Source: Angiostrongylus vasorum (Eukaryota; Nematoda; Chromadorea; Rhabditida; Metastrongylidae). From it: a DNA stretch of 64,000 bases. A program made the position numbers and the translations under genes. Positions within the stretch are counted from its first letter, which is position 1; every line of letters starts with the position of its first letter. The notes beneath the pieces are model-generated. The model was given only the letters and a program-made list of their open reading frames with translations. It was not told the DNA's origin and ran no database searches. This document shows, one piece after another, positions 33,275-45,521 of this stretch. The DNA lies in assembly GCA_018806985.1 (NCBI GenBank), contig JADANN010000065.1, positions 1-64,000 on the forward strand. The letters are read 5' to 3'.

Positions 33275-33548
33275 AGTAAAATTCGTTTTCATTATGAAGC
33301 CTACCTGAAAGTGAACCAATATCAGGATCCACCACTGTCCTGGTATCAAAGCGGCGCATAGTGGCAAATCTCCCTCTGATCAACAAGGGCTGCGACTGCC
33401 TGTGGTGGTGACGACCTGGGGCAGACTTTGCCTAGGCTGTCCTCTGGACTCCAGGGAACCGCAATGGCTTAACCAGCAAATCTCCGAAAAAATGGTGATT
33501 GCGTTGGGGCCGTTCATGTATCAAGTAAGTAAGTAAGTAAGTAAGTAC
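33275..33548 (+). mobile_element. SINE-B, 5'-truncated copy with (AAGT)n tail
   Basis: Begins in the body (CACCACTGTCCTGGTATCAA) and runs through GGCAAATCTCCCTCTGATC to five or six AAGT repeats at 33525-33545. Diverged from the block copies, so an independent insertion. Confidence 0.65.
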
Positions 33549-33629
33549 AAATTGTATCCCCCAATAAAATTTAAAAGCTAGAATTTGAGGTGTTAAAACA
33601 CGAATTTCGAAAAATTTATGCCTACGGAT

Positions 33630-34420
33630 TCATACAGTCGATAATGTGCACAAACGGCTTAAAACGTTAGCAAGGCATAGGGGCCAAAGTAGTGTTCACG
33701 AACACAGAGTGAGAAGTTAAAGGATAAGGGAAAAAAGGATAAAGCTCTCGGTCTTGATCAATCCCTGAGGGATGCGCCATGCATTCGACTTCATTAATCA
33801 TCGTTTGGAGGTGATTGAATGCATATCTGGCCTTTACAATGACTCACGGTGGTGGACTACCGATGTATCGATCCAGTACTGCTACCCTCTTAGACAAGTC
33901 TGGTACCAATTTGACGACCCCGGAGGGATGGAAGGCTTGGTGGGACATGGGTGCCGAGAGCGATTCCACGTGTGTGTTGCACGGCACCTTCGACCATTGC
34001 ACCACGCGCACCCTAGCCAGACGTCAGTTCCAAAAATTTAGTCAGAGCGAATCCGATTTTAAACATAAGGAAGATTGTGGGCGTCATTCTGCTATTGGCA
34101 ACCGATTATGTTGAAGGAAAATAAACGCATAATTGTTCGAGAACATGGAGTACGCGAATTCGTGCAAGCATCTTAACTGTTTCGTCGCATCTAAAGGAAA
34201 TCAAAGAGTTGAAGAAGTTCGGCATACGAACGGCATACGAATTGAAAAATCGCCGTTTTTTAAGAAAAGTCGACGCTTCTACCGCGCAACAACAACGACT
34301 CATTTCTGGAGTGAACTGTGACGTTGAACAAGAGCAGGATCCTCTGTTACAACCTGTGACGTCTGGCTTAATGACTGAATGAAGCACAGCAAGAATATCC
34401 ACGGCTGGAATTGAAGAAAA
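33630..34420 (+). pseudogene. Mariner-like relic split by a SINE
   Basis: The left part, 33630-33717, matches 52318-52400. After the SINE, 34020-34390 reads SILTVSSHLKEIKELKKFG, RTAYELKNRR, then NNNDSFLE, a stop, TVTLNK, matching the mariner order up to the first catalytic Asp region (VTCDEKW). That Asp is not preserved. The copy stops before the catalytic core's second half. Confidence 0.6.
33718..34013 (-). mobile_element. tRNA-derived SINE-A, copy 5 (nested in mariner relic)
   Basis: Head at 34013 (minus strand: GGGTGCGCGTGGTGCAATGG), box-B-like GGAATCGCTC, the full body, and a tail of AGCTTTATCC then TTATCCTTT at 33718. A short AGTT on both sides may be the target duplication. Confidence 0.75.
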
Positions 34421-34756
34421 ACAATGTCATCATAAGCGTTTGGTGTTATATCGCAGGTTGTGATTCACCACAAGTCCCTAAATCCCGATATATATACATA
34501 TATATATGCATATATATATATACATACATATATATATATTTATATATATACGACCACTGTCTTTTCGCATATCGCCTGGATGAGGAAAGTTGACGAACGG
34601 AAAGTACTTAGCGAAGGTCCTCGAATACAGCGACAGAACACATCTAGAAAGTGGACGGAACGCACCACAAAGAGTATAGCCAAGGCACTGGACAATAGAA
34701 TAGGAACACCTTCTCAGTGAAGAGGAAATTTTTGTGTCGACTTGTTATGAATGGAA

Positions 34757-37700
34757 ACACTGTATCACCTGTAGCCCCTTGATCGTCGAGTGATTCAAGC
34801 GTGCGCCAGTAAATCTTCCATTCTTCCCTGTCGCGTGCAAGAGTAATCCATTGGTTTCTGCCAGCTGTAAGGAATCGTTGAGCGTCATAGCTTTCTTCTA
34901 GGGCTTACGTGAACAGTTGTGACCATCGGGTCGCTGGTCTTCCTGCAACGCGTTTGGCATCCCGAGGAATTCAGTTACCAACGGCTCCTGTCCATTTGTT
35001 GTCACTCATACGCATTACGTGTACGGCCCACCTTATCTTCGACTGTTTGGTTACAGAACGGCATCTTTGATTTTCGAACGTTCATGCAGGGTCGGAGCTT
35101 CGGATCCCTTCCTTTACTTGCGTGACACGGCATACTCCTAGCATCGTCCTTTCGACTGCGCGTTCAATAACACCGAGTGATTTTTCATAATGTTTACGCA
35201 GCGACCAGGTTTCTCATGCATACATTAACGCAGGAAGTATCATAGAGTCGAAAAAGGTGGGCACGGAGTCAGGTATTCTTTGTTTTGCTCACTACATCGT
35301 CGATGCTCTCGAAAGCTCCCCAAGCCGCTTGATTCCTCCTCCAAAACTCTGGAGCTAAGTCGTTGAAGAATTTGATTTCCCGACCTAGATAGACATTATT
35401 GAAACATTCGGAGATATTCATTCTGTGGAGCGTGGAAGGAGCAATGGAGCATACAAAAAGCAATCCGTTCCTCAAGAACATCGTTTTTGTGAGATTTAGT
35501 CGAAGACCAATCTTTCTACAGGCCTTATCAAAGTCGGCAAGCATTCGTTCCGCCTGTCTAATGTTTGGTGTTGTAAGGACGATGTCGTCAGCAAAGCGAA
35601 GACGATGTAACTGCCGACCATCGATTTTCACTTTCATATTTTCCCATTCCAATGTTCGCATGACGTTCTCGACGGTGGCAGTGAATAATTTTCGAGAGGT
35701 GGTATCGCGTTGCCAAACTACTTCCCTTGACGTCAATGTTAATATCCTTGTAGAATGGTGATTTCTTGGTTGTGAAATTTTTTGTACAGCTCACGAAGAA
35801 CTTTTTATGTACTGAGTAGAGACTCCCTGACTATCAAGGGCTTCCATGACTGCTTCTGTCTCACTTGAGTGAAAGGCCTTCTTCAAATGGGTGAAAGTGT
35901 GACAGAGCGGTTTTTGTACTCTCGCGATGCTTCAATAAGCGTTGTTATCATGTGGATGTTGTTCATCGTACTAAATCCCTTTTTCGAAACCATGCTTGCT
36001 CACATGGCTGCCTTTCGTCCAGTGTTCTGTCAATCATGATTAGAATGACTCTGGTGAAAAGTTTGTACACGACAGACACAAGCGGATTGGGCGATAGTTG
36101 CCGATATCGTGGATGTCACCCTTCTTGAACATTAGCACGGTCTTGCTGGTCTTCTATTGATTAGGGACCTTGCATTCAGACAGGTAACGTGTGAAGCGCC
36201 GAGCCAGTGTGTTTACGAGGACTGGCGGAAGGTTCTTTACGTGCTCCGGCCTTATCCTGCCTGTGACCTGGTGCTGTTCGATTTTTTCACCGACGAAATG
36301 ACATTTAGGATTTCGGAAGGGAGAACCGGTGGTACAACATATCCATCCTCGTTTATCTCATACAACGGAAGGGGAGCGTGGCTATTCAAGAGATCTGAGT
36401 AGTATTCGTGAAAGATTTTCTCCATTGCCCTTCTTGACGCTGTAACTGTTCCGTTTGGGCGTCGGAGTGCAATCATCTTGGTCTTGTAATTGGCAAAGCT
36501 TCGGTGGGCTTTGCGAATGCTTTTTCCAGCCTCTGCAGCTTCGACCGTTACTGCTGCTCTTCTCTCTTTAAGATCTTTTATCGCCTGTCTGCATTGTTTT
36601 GCAAGTTCGAACGTTATGCCTGCAGCTCGTGCGATTCCACTCTGGCGTATCCGCTCGAGTGTTCCCGGAGACAGACGTCGCTTGGTGGCTCTTGAACTCT
36701 CAGCTTTCATAGCGCTAACGTGAAAATGTTGAATGAGGCGATCCTATTCTTCGTCAATGTTATAGACAACGGCACTTCCCAACTGCCGACTAATGAATTG
36801 AATAAGTCCCAGTTTACGGTTGTTCTGGTACTTCGGTTTCTAAATTCAGTGGCTTTTTTCTCCTTTCCGCAAGAAATAGAATCTTGCACGAAAGAGACGG
36901 TGGTTTGATCCCGTGTAGAAATTTGGGAAAACAGCGACATCGGTTAGGCAAAACCTTCTATTTACTATGATGTGGTCTATTTCGTGATGGTACTCTTCAC
37001 TGGGAGACTCCCATGTCCAGCGTTAATGGTGGGGCTTCTGGAGCTGCGATTAACCACGGATTAACCATAATAAGCTGAGGTAGCCGCTCATTCTGTTCGC
37101 TCCATTCTAACCGATGGGTCCCAATGTGACGTTCTTCAGACGTTCTTCTTGCTCTAATCTTGGCGTTAAAATCTTCAATGATGACCTTGAAGAATGTATG
37201 GTCTTCTATGTAGAACTACTCCAAGTCCATGTAGAAAGCTTCGATTTCTCCATCGTCATAGTTTGATGTCGGCGCGTAAACGACGAAGATTGTCAAAGGC
37301 GGTATTGGTCCACATCTTTTTAATCGTAAACGTCCGATTCGGGTTGTCAGTTGTTCGAGTGAATCGATGTTCATGGACAAACTCGTGTTGACGAGGACGC
37401 CGACGTCGCCGACTCCTCTACTGTCGCATGTTCCAAGGAACAGTTTTTTCTCCGGTGTCATAGACGGCGTTCAGTGGGTGGCGTCGTCTCGACTCGGCCA
37501 CGCCAATGACATCGTTTCTTATTTTTCTTGCTTACGTGGTCAAGTCTTCTATCGAGGACTCGGATGCAAGTGTACATGCATTGTAAGTACAGATCGTCAC
37601 CTTAGTTCTTCGCGATCCGGGCGGCTTCTTTTGGCCCTCAGATTTTTGTAGCCTCTCCGTACTCGTCCTACCCAACGGCGCGAAATAGAAGGCTCTTTTT

Positions 37701-38830
37701 GGGGTTAAGGGAATGAGGCCCGTTTCTTTTACTGTGTTTAGCATTTTGATACCCACGAATAGCTTGCTGGGCTCTCAACGTAGGGGCTGGGTGTACTCGT
37801 GGGCAGCTTACTAGTCTCTCCCAGAGTGGACATGGAGCTTGTTTGCTGGAGGCGACCCTAACCGCCTCCCACATACTTCCCTGTCATTTGATTGCAGGTA
37901 TAGAAACTATTCTCCAAATAGTTCCTATTTCCTATATAGGCGTATGATTCTTGTTCGCCTGTAACTATCTTAAATCTATCTTCTCATCTTCTCTAAATTG
38001 TCTCTTAGCCACTATCTCATGCAATTGCCTGGCAGGTGGTGGCTGGAATGGGATTCTGTAGCTTCTTTCAATAAACTGCTCTTCTTTGTCCGACAGTTCG
38101 GGCACTGAATCAGCAGCAGTTAGCTGAATGAACTTTCCAGCATATGCCTTCCCAAAGAACTTTCCGAGCAGCTGCGCCCCTATCAGATTGTGACAGTAGA
38201 AAAAACCTTTAGAACCTCTCTCTGGGCGCTGTCTCTGGTTTCCTCTGGCAATGTTCTACCCATATACAGAAGTAATACGGGAAGCCCATCGGTATTCATC
38301 TTCAAGTGTTCGTAGTGTTCGTCCAGTGTTCATCCAGTTCCTTCATATCGCCCAGTTCATCCATATACTTCGCTGTACTGTTATTGGTGTTATTGCTATT
38401 ATAACCATAAAGTTGTAACCCAGTGTCTCAAGGCAATCATCTCAGCGACTAACACACAAAAAAGGCCCGCGTGCAGCTACAAGGACTAATATTGCAAACG
38501 ACTTGCTATTCATATAAAGTTGTGAACTCAACTCCACAACAGCAGGCTTTTGGCCGAATTGACTCGTAGAATACAATCTGCATAAACTAGAACGCACCCA
38601 CACACGCATGCATGAAAACGCCTCGCAAATACAGAAACTATGTTCTAAATGGGAGCAGCAGAAACAGTGAGTCCATCCCCTTGGATCCACCTGCGTCTCA
38701 GGAAACACGCTAGCTTCTGGTCCGCGATTAACACTTATCCGCCATCTGGGAACGCGCCACGTAGCTTCGCGACTAACCGGCTCGACATCCCTCATATGAG
38801 GTATCTCCATGGATTCATAGAAACCCACAA
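34757..38830 (-). mobile_element. RTE lineage-1 retrotransposon, copy 2, with an insert in its leader
   Basis: 3' end at CTGTATCACCTG (34760). The reverse transcriptase keeps LRFADDIVLTTPN (about 35590), so the FADD motif is intact. The linker frame is 36710-36252. The endonuclease has GVLVNTSLSMNID and VVYAPTSNYDDGE, and the same in-frame TAG after MDLE as copy 1. Frames are broken near 36710 and 36000. The 5' leader resumes at 38541-38830 after a roughly 640-base insert. Leader matches: 27180-27400 and 48400-48655. Confidence 0.88.
37965..38255 (-). CDS. Orphan coding exon of unknown protein
   Basis: A 97-codon frame without Met lies inside the insert in the RTE leader. It is preceded by GGGTAG (a possible acceptor) and contains KGFFYCHNLIGAQLLGKFFG, KAYAGKFIQLTAADSVPE, EEQFIERSYRIPFQPPP and RQLHEIVAKRQF, ending at TAG. 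Upstream on the same strand, 38407-38305 reads AKYMDELGDMKELDEHW, again protein-like. The amino-acid pattern is that of a real protein, and I do not recognise it. It could be an exon captured with the insert or part of another retroelement's structural protein. Confidence 0.4.
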   Translation of the reverse strand, partial: NIARGNQRQRPERGSKGFFYCHNLIGAQLLGKFFGKAYAGKFIQLTAADSVPELSDKEEQFIERSYRIPFQPPPARQLHEIVAKRQFREDEKIDLR

Positions 38831-38839
38831 TATGCGCAT

Positions 38840-39870
38840 TAGTCGGCAACATCATACAGAATGATGATTGAAGAGACCCGTCACCTAGTCTAGCCGGTGA
38901 AATAGAAATCAAATGGGGAGTGTGTTTAAGACCGCACAATTACTGAAGAGGGACCAATCAAGTATTTATAAACTGGATTTCTACGAAAGTTTTCCCTTTT
39001 CTTAAAATCCAATTTTAAATACATGTGCCACAGAATATAGTAAGAATTATTAATCACGGTAAATAACCCGTGCCCACGCTTTTTTCACCTACGGCATCGT
39101 CATCGAGGAGTTCCTCAAAGTTTTCCAGATTTTTCCATACACATTTAAAAGTGGCACTTTGTTAGAAAAAAATCAGGTAAATTCTGCGCAAATATTCAGT
39201 TCTTTGTATATATTGGGAATTTTTTAGCACATAATGGATGAACTCATCAATTTCAATTCACAAAAACTATAGCCTCATCCAACATTAAACAAGTATAACT
39301 CAATTCCCTGTGAATTTTGACATTTGGAATAAAAAATATCTTAAATCTATGCACCTTTTCTAATAGGACGGCATAAGTTTTTTTTCCACTGTGATGAAAT
39401 TTTTACCTCCACTTGTCCGCAAAATCTACATTAACGAGAGAAAGTTCGCCCACCAAAGTGCTCTGATGTTTTCCAAGGAGGTGGTGAGGATTGCATGAGT
39501 AATGCTTGCATTCTCCAATTAGGCATACAAAGTTTACACTTATGAATTAGTAGTCTAAAAAATAAGAGTTCTAAAAATCACTGGACGCAGTCGTAGTTTG
39601 TCTTCTTATCACTAGGATTCTTCTACGAATATACCAAGTCCTCCAATTTGTCGAACGCGCGATTTGAGAGTAAGAAACTGGTTGAGTCCATTTATTCTGC
39701 GAATACCAGAAAATGTCATAAATATGGGTGATAGCATCTATAAAGTTGTTTCTCTGCTAAATATACGAGATTCAATGACCTTCAATGTGTTACGTCTGCC
39801 TTTGTATGACCGGATTATGAGAACAGGCCTAGTTTTTTCCCCTTATAGTGTGTTTTGAAAAAGTTGTTTG
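38840..39870. other. AT-rich stretch, nothing recognised
   Basis: About 1 kb, with short frames only. The 65-codon frame at 39664-39858 has no motif or second copy. No RNA gene or repeat seen. Confidence 0.5.
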
Positions 39871-39878
39871 GAAAAAAA

Positions 39879-40052
39879 AAGATTGTAAATATAAATATAT
39901 ATACTAAAGATTGTAAATATAAATATACATACTTGTAGATTGTAAATATAAAAATATATACTAATACTAATATAATATATATACTACTAATATATACTAA
40001 TAAACTAAAAGATTGTAAATATAAATATATATACTAATACTAATATACTAAA
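39879..40052 (+). repeat. AT-rich imperfect tandem repeat
   Basis: Units of about 28 bases built on GATTGTAAATATAAATATA and ATACTAATACTAAT, four to five imperfect copies. Confidence 0.8.
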
Positions 40053-40289
40053 ATGTTATGTGTAAAGTACAGCTCCTTAGAGATGACGTTGGGCACAACA
40101 TTAGTGTTGGATTAACCTCCCATCTGTGTCTGCGGAAACGGGAATCGCGGGTTCCAAGCGCATCTGGGATCCCGAGTTCTGCTCATACCTCAGCTTCATT
40201 TTAGTTATGTTTCATATAAAGCCCTGCCATAAAAAAAGCAGTCAGCAAGTAAAAGTGAGACATTCTGATTCCAACTGAAGATTCAGCTT

Positions 40290-40512
40290 AAATGGTTTCA
40301 ATGCCGACTTGTGCTCCCTAGATCATTCCCGTTGACGGGTGAATGGTGATGGTACCGTTAGAGTGCAAAAGTGGTTGAGAAAAAGACAACCGAAGGGCGT
40401 CGGTTGGTGCAGTTGATAAAATGTGAAGCCTCACAAAAGGTATCTGGAAGTTCGAAAAGCAGCTAAAGTTCCGAGTTATGGCCCTATCTCAGCACTGCTG
40501 TGGTTGTACTTC
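40290..40512. mobile_element. Degraded fold-back element
   Basis: Resembles the right two-thirds of 30388-30713: TTGACGGGTGAATGGTGATGG, GGTTGGTGCAGTTGATAA, CCGAGTTATGGCCCTATCTC. A possible second half lies at 40125-40200 (GTCTGCGGAAACGGG, CATACCTCAGCTTC). Confidence 0.45.
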
Positions 40513-40689
40513 GCATAATACCCTGCCACGAAAAAGATAATGGGTAATAAATAAAAATGAAATACAGGTGCGTTCAACCGCCAGCTAGAGGAAGTAGTCA
40601 GCGCAGATAAATTGTTTAAAAAAAATTTTTCTCGCAGGCTTAAATGTCAGAATAGGAAAGGCCAACAACAGCGATTACAGGCTCGCAAA

Positions 40690-41815
40690 AATTGGAAAGG
40701 GAGAGCGAAAGCGAGAGCGTGACGATGGAGACCCTCTTGTCGGCAGCAGGTCTCTTCCATAGAAATTCATCTTTAGAAAAGAGTGCGAGACTCATGCGGA
40801 GATCGATCATATTGCCACAAACAAAAAAATGGTGCCTCTTTGACACCTCAATGGTCCCTAGATTCTGTGCTGGATCTGATCACGGCGTTCTCAGTGCAAG
40901 GATTCGACTAACCCATAAGCTAGAGAAGAACTCTTGCCATCGTCAAGGAAAAAAGGAAACAAGTCGTGTGTAAACAGGATATTCTCAATAAAATCCTTTC
41001 CTCACACAACTGGCAGACAATGGAAAGCCACACCGAGATCTAAAAGCAGCTTGCTGGAAAACTTGAAACTTGGGCTAAACTTGCCTCATTTCCTCAAACA
41101 AGAAGTTCAGACCACATTTCCATTACCACTAAGGAGTCGCTCGAAAAAAGAAGGACAATGAAGACTGATCCTATTGCAACACACCTAACACGAATGGAAA
41201 TAAATGCTAGTCGCAGGAGATCATTGCAGAAAGAGTTATATCGGAAGAGAGAAAAAAGTTGTTGGAAGCAGCTCAAAAACGATGTAGTTCAAAAAAAGTG
41301 AATTCGGGATCTGCACCTCTATAATGCTTCCCTCTCTGCCTTGATGAACGAAGATCAGACTATCATTACATCATGACATGATATGGAATCGATGACGGGA
41401 AAAGTTCTATACCATTCCTTTCCGTTTCAAAACCCCAGCGTCGGATACCGAAATCTTCCCTATTGAGGAATCGTCCGAGATTCTTTCCCATGAAGATCGA
41501 GTTGTAACAGAAAACAGAAAGAAAGAGACACAGCTCTAGGATGCGACAATATCATAGCCGATTTCCTCAGAGCTGGTAGCCAAAAATTACATATACTTTT
41601 CGCAACCATATAACACCTCGCCTCCAGAAAGGGAAAAATCTGAGCGGAGGACGTCGCGTACGGCCATCCTACCCAAATATGGTTGCCGAAGGGATCTTCA
41701 TAACCACTGTCAAATATACTTTTGAGTGTACTCAACAAGCTGTTGACGAAGATTATCCTTTTGACATATCGAAGACTTTAGATGAGGCGCAACCACTTGA
41801 GCAAGCAGTTGTGTT
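40690..41815 (+). pseudogene. RTE lineage-2 retrotransposon, central fragment
   Basis: Plus strand, several frames: GLFHRNSSLEK, KKWCLFDTSMVPRFCAGSDH, ARIRLTHKLEKN (end of endonuclease), a lysine-rich linker (RKKLLEAAQKRCS), then GCDNIIADFLRAGS (the GPDNIxADFLRAGG block before the reverse transcriptase) and KTLDEAQPLEQA (the DEAQPxEQAGFR block). It breaks off at 41815. The order and spacing match RTE elements, and many frameshifts make it dead. It continues where the relic at 429-830 leaves off, so both belong to one lineage. Confidence 0.72.
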
Positions 41816-42059
41816 ATTGTTGTATGTGTATTATTGTATAGAAATAAACGTATGATGTTTAACAACCTCGCGATTGCTGAGAGAAAACGACGAATTTATA
41901 ATCCAATACCGCGGTTGATAGAAAGTCGATCCTAGGAAATGAGCAAGCAGTATTCCAACAGCGACCTTCCACTGTATCAAGGGTCGGATAAGTCCGTCGA
42001 GAGTGTCTGGAAGTTATGTTGGGGCCTCCAGTGAAGGCGGACCATCACAATATTGAAGC

Positions 42060-42420
42060 AACTTAAGGGCGAATAGCTGAGTTAGCGTGTTGATGAGCAG
42101 TGCGAGAGATGCTTCTTATGTTCGGATCTAACTGGATCTAACTCTCCCTAGACCGGTTGTAACACCGTTCTTCAATTACAAGGCAACATCTCGGATTTCG
42201 GAAGGGATATATGGTGGACAAAATATCCACGCTCGTTAATTTGAAATAGGTGCACCAAGAAATATCAAATGAAGGATCAGTGTAGAAGTAGTGGACAATT
42301 TTCCCATAGTGTGTGATATTTGGAAAAGAACTGCACCGTAAATTAATTCATGAAAAGCTCATTTCATGGAAAAGGAAGCGCATACGGAGTGGTGTGTGAT
42401 GAAGTCTACGAAAAAAGTAA
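42060..42420 (-). pseudogene. RTE lineage-1, short internal fragment
   Basis: 42190-42300 (ATCTCGGATTTCGGAAGGG, ATATCCACGCTCGTTAATTT) matches 36300-36370. Flanks are weaker. 41820-42060 is not recognised. Confidence 0.5.
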
Positions 42421-42559
42421 GGTGTTGGTTCGGCAGGCCCCCTCCATAATGCTCTTCTCCAAATCACGTCAGAACGTGGGGACGTCTTCAAATAGCTATC
42501 TAAAGGATTGCAGAGAGAACTCACTCGACCAGAAAACTTATCTGTAACTCAGATTTCAA

Positions 42560-45005
42560 AGAATTTGAAAATAGTCCCACTTTACAAAGATCTCAACCCC
42601 ATTGTGGAAGATGTGAACAGCAGCGATACCTTACGGAAAATTAAGATCTTTAGGCAGGCTAAATATTGCTCATTCAATCCTTTTTTACTTTCAAAATACT
42701 ACCTGCAACAAAGAAAGGAAAGAGAGAAAATTTCGTGAGTGGTTCCTAAAAAACCAGAATTTCACCGCAGTAGAATAGAAACACTTGTATCTTTTCAGCA
42801 GATATGTGGGGAACTCAAAGAAATTACGCATGATTTTCTGAGTATTCTTGAAGATAGGGTCTTGAGTTAAATTTCACCCTTAGGATTATCCACCGAATGG
42901 CACGATGTCAACTGACCGCCTCTCTTCCCTCCTTCAGCGACGCTTTCTTTCTTTTCCTTTTTTTCAAATCAAACATTTTATTGCTTTTGGATTTCAATAG
43001 CAACATGAAAACCAACTGCACCGAAGAAAAGAAAAGCGAGAAAAAACCGTAGTGATCTCGAGAAAACCAAAATTTCATGGAAGTAAAATAGAAAGACTTG
43101 TAAATTTTCGGCAGTTATAAGTGGGTTTCTGAAAAAATTTCATGCTGTCTTTTGAGTACTCTCGAAGAAAGCGTCTCGCGTTAGATTTGATTCATTATCA
43201 TTACTCACCCGGTGAGTTCTGTTTCCCTCGTTTCTTCTTGTTTTCACCACCGTTCTCTTCTTTCTTCTTGCTTTCTAAAACTGAAATTGACTTTCTGTTC
43301 CTTTTCTCCGTAAACTGGTCGCGTAATTTTCTCACCATTCTTCGAATTATTGGCTAATTTTGCCAATGGCTAATCTCGAAGCCTTTGCGATTGTCGCTGC
43401 AAAGAATCTCGATCCTTCCTTCCTTTCACCTCCTCCGGCTAAATGTTTTCGTTTAAAACATTCTCATCAAAAAAGCTACTGGAGCATAAATAAGAAACGC
43501 AATGTTAACCTTTTTATTCTCTGCCTCTTACAATTTTTCAAGGCAGGGCATGATGTGAATTACAGCCACAACGATGCTGAGATATTCGCAAAACTCGGAC
43601 CCTGGGCCAAATCGAACCACGACTTTCCTTTCCGGGGATCGCCCATTATACGCTGCGCCGCGAAGGCCCTTGCTGATCTGGCCAGGGGTCCAAGCTTGCG
43701 AACACCTTAGCATCGTTGTGGCTGTAATTATTCAGTACATTCATCAACGTTCTTACCATGCCCTAGGAACAGAAAACTACACATATGTCTGTGTAGCTCT
43801 TTCCTGAACCCGTAAATTCCTGCGATTGCCATGTGGCAGTCTGATTTCTATTTGTTCGTTGAATGTGCTTTTCTTCGAAGGTAAAAGGCGTACAGAGGCC
43901 CAATTAAACGCAGAGGAAATATATATGATTTATAAATTGGAGCATTCCTTTCCTACATATCCACGCGTTCTGTCTAATCACTGTCTGTATGTATTAAGCT
44001 CGAGCTCGACACGTCTTGTATAGGCCCGCCGATGTGCACATCTGGACACAACAAAACATTGTAGTGAATGAGTGAAATAATGGAAATCCACCAGTCCGTT
44101 TTGCCTAGCTTTTTTTTCAAATACTGTAACAAAGATTCTGTCAAAACAAGGATTTAGCGCCATGAAATTCATGACCGAACTTTTTGCAAATTTATACACA
44201 AGTCTTCAAAAAGTTCAAAAAAAAGATCCATTACGAGTGCAAAACCACGCATATGGGCAGATTCACCAAGAAGAGTGCAAGAAAAGGTATTTGAAGTTAT
44301 CGCCCATTGCGAAGATTACCACAGTACACATAACACGAATTTTAACCAATCAGGATGCTCACTGAAACGCTGCCATATGGACGATATACATACCGTGGAT
44401 ATGGTTAAAGTTCGTCGGAAAGGTACTACTCATTCCTTGTTCAAATGTTTTCACACAACGGAAAACCCTTGAATTACAAGGTGGCAACGAATACCTTCCC
44501 ATCACCTTGCGTAAACTGAAGAGCCTGAAGGTCTCATACCTTTATGCCGATCATCTTTTATTGCATAGAAAATACGGCAGTCTTCGACTCTTTCAAACTT
44601 TCCTGTTTTTGCACATTGAGTAGCGATAAATGTTGCAGTTATGGAAGTAAGGTCGTTCGTATGTGGTTCACATACTGTGAGAAATGAGCGTTACTCGGAT
44701 AAGAAAATTAACCTGAAAAAAAGGCAAGCCCCATTTCATGTGCAACAGCGAGGCATTCTCTCTTTCTATTAATTTTTGGACTTTGAAGTTCAGCTAAAAT
44801 GTCTCAAGGCTTATGCGTGGTGTCATTCTTGATTCCTGGGCCAAAAATCTTGACACCAGCAATCTCCTCATCATCCAATCCACACTGTTCCTCGTCCTCC
44901 GATTCGGTCTCTTCATGGATATCATCTGCGACGAGCACAGACTTCTCCAAGTTGCCTTCTTCACAATCATCGAACTCTTCTTCATTATTATTAACGATAA
45001 ATCAG
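42560..45005 (-). pseudogene. Unrecognised gene family F, copy 3 (most extended, decayed)
   Basis: Minus-strand order: an acidic block at 45005-44804 (EEEFDDCEEGNLEK, VADDIHEETESEDEEQ, GVKIFGPGIKND); 44669-44540 (CAKTGKFERVEDC, corresponding to KKGQLERVEYY of copy 1); 43475-43336 (KDRDSLQRQSQRL, a stop, PLAKLANNSKNG, donor GTGAGA). Two weaker repeats of the next blocks lie at 43110-42960 and 42890-42700, so this part is itself duplicated. A fold-back element sits between blocks. The stops mark it as a pseudogene. Short plus-strand frames at 44162-44472 are unsupported. Confidence 0.4.
43558..43729. mobile_element. Short fold-back element (MITE-like)
   Basis: The ends ATTACAGCCACAACGATGCT and AGCATCGTTGTGGCTGTAAT are a perfect 20-base inverted repeat, continued by TGAGATATTCGCAAA and TTGCGAACACCTTAG. 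The minus strand inside carries GCGGCGCAGCGTATAATGG and GTGGTTCGATTTGG, tRNA-like boxes A and B. Confidence 0.8.
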
Positions 45006-45039
45006 GCAAACAGGATCTCATAAACTTCACATACTGACA

Positions 45040-45515
45040 TGACGGCGTGCCAAGTTGTAGTTAATGGAATAAAGCAATGTGTTCATTCTTGACCAATGAT
45101 TAATGATCCATTAGCATTTTATTCCTACATACATACATACATACGTTAATCCATATAGCGACATTTCAAATGAGTGACGTACCGCTTGCTGGTTCTTCTG
45201 CTTACCAGAATATGACACCATCTGTTCGCTTGTATCAAAAAACGATCTTCGTTGTAGCTTTTAATTCATTGTGGTTTTGACGAAGTGGCATGCAAGGAGT
45301 TCTAGAATATTCTTTAATAAGTCACATTGCAAAATAAGAAGCCCACAGCAAATCCCACTCACTTAGGAAACTAGTGAGCTCAGTGAATTGCAGTCATTAT
45401 CATACACTATCATTATAACATAGAATGAAGGAGTATTTAGCCACAATAAAGCAGATAAGGCGAAAGTGCAAAGTTTTCTCTTATTCTTCAGCAAGTTACG
45501 GTCTAGACTTTTGAA
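45040..45515. other. Intergenic stretch, (CATA)n only
   Basis: An ATAC/CATA microsatellite at 45127-45146. Nothing else recognised. Confidence 0.5.
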
Positions 45516-45521
45516 GCACAC

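Noticed and set aside
38442..38939. 165-codon minus-strand frame
   Set aside because: It spans the RTE leader, which is present without this frame at 27180-27400 and 48400-48655.
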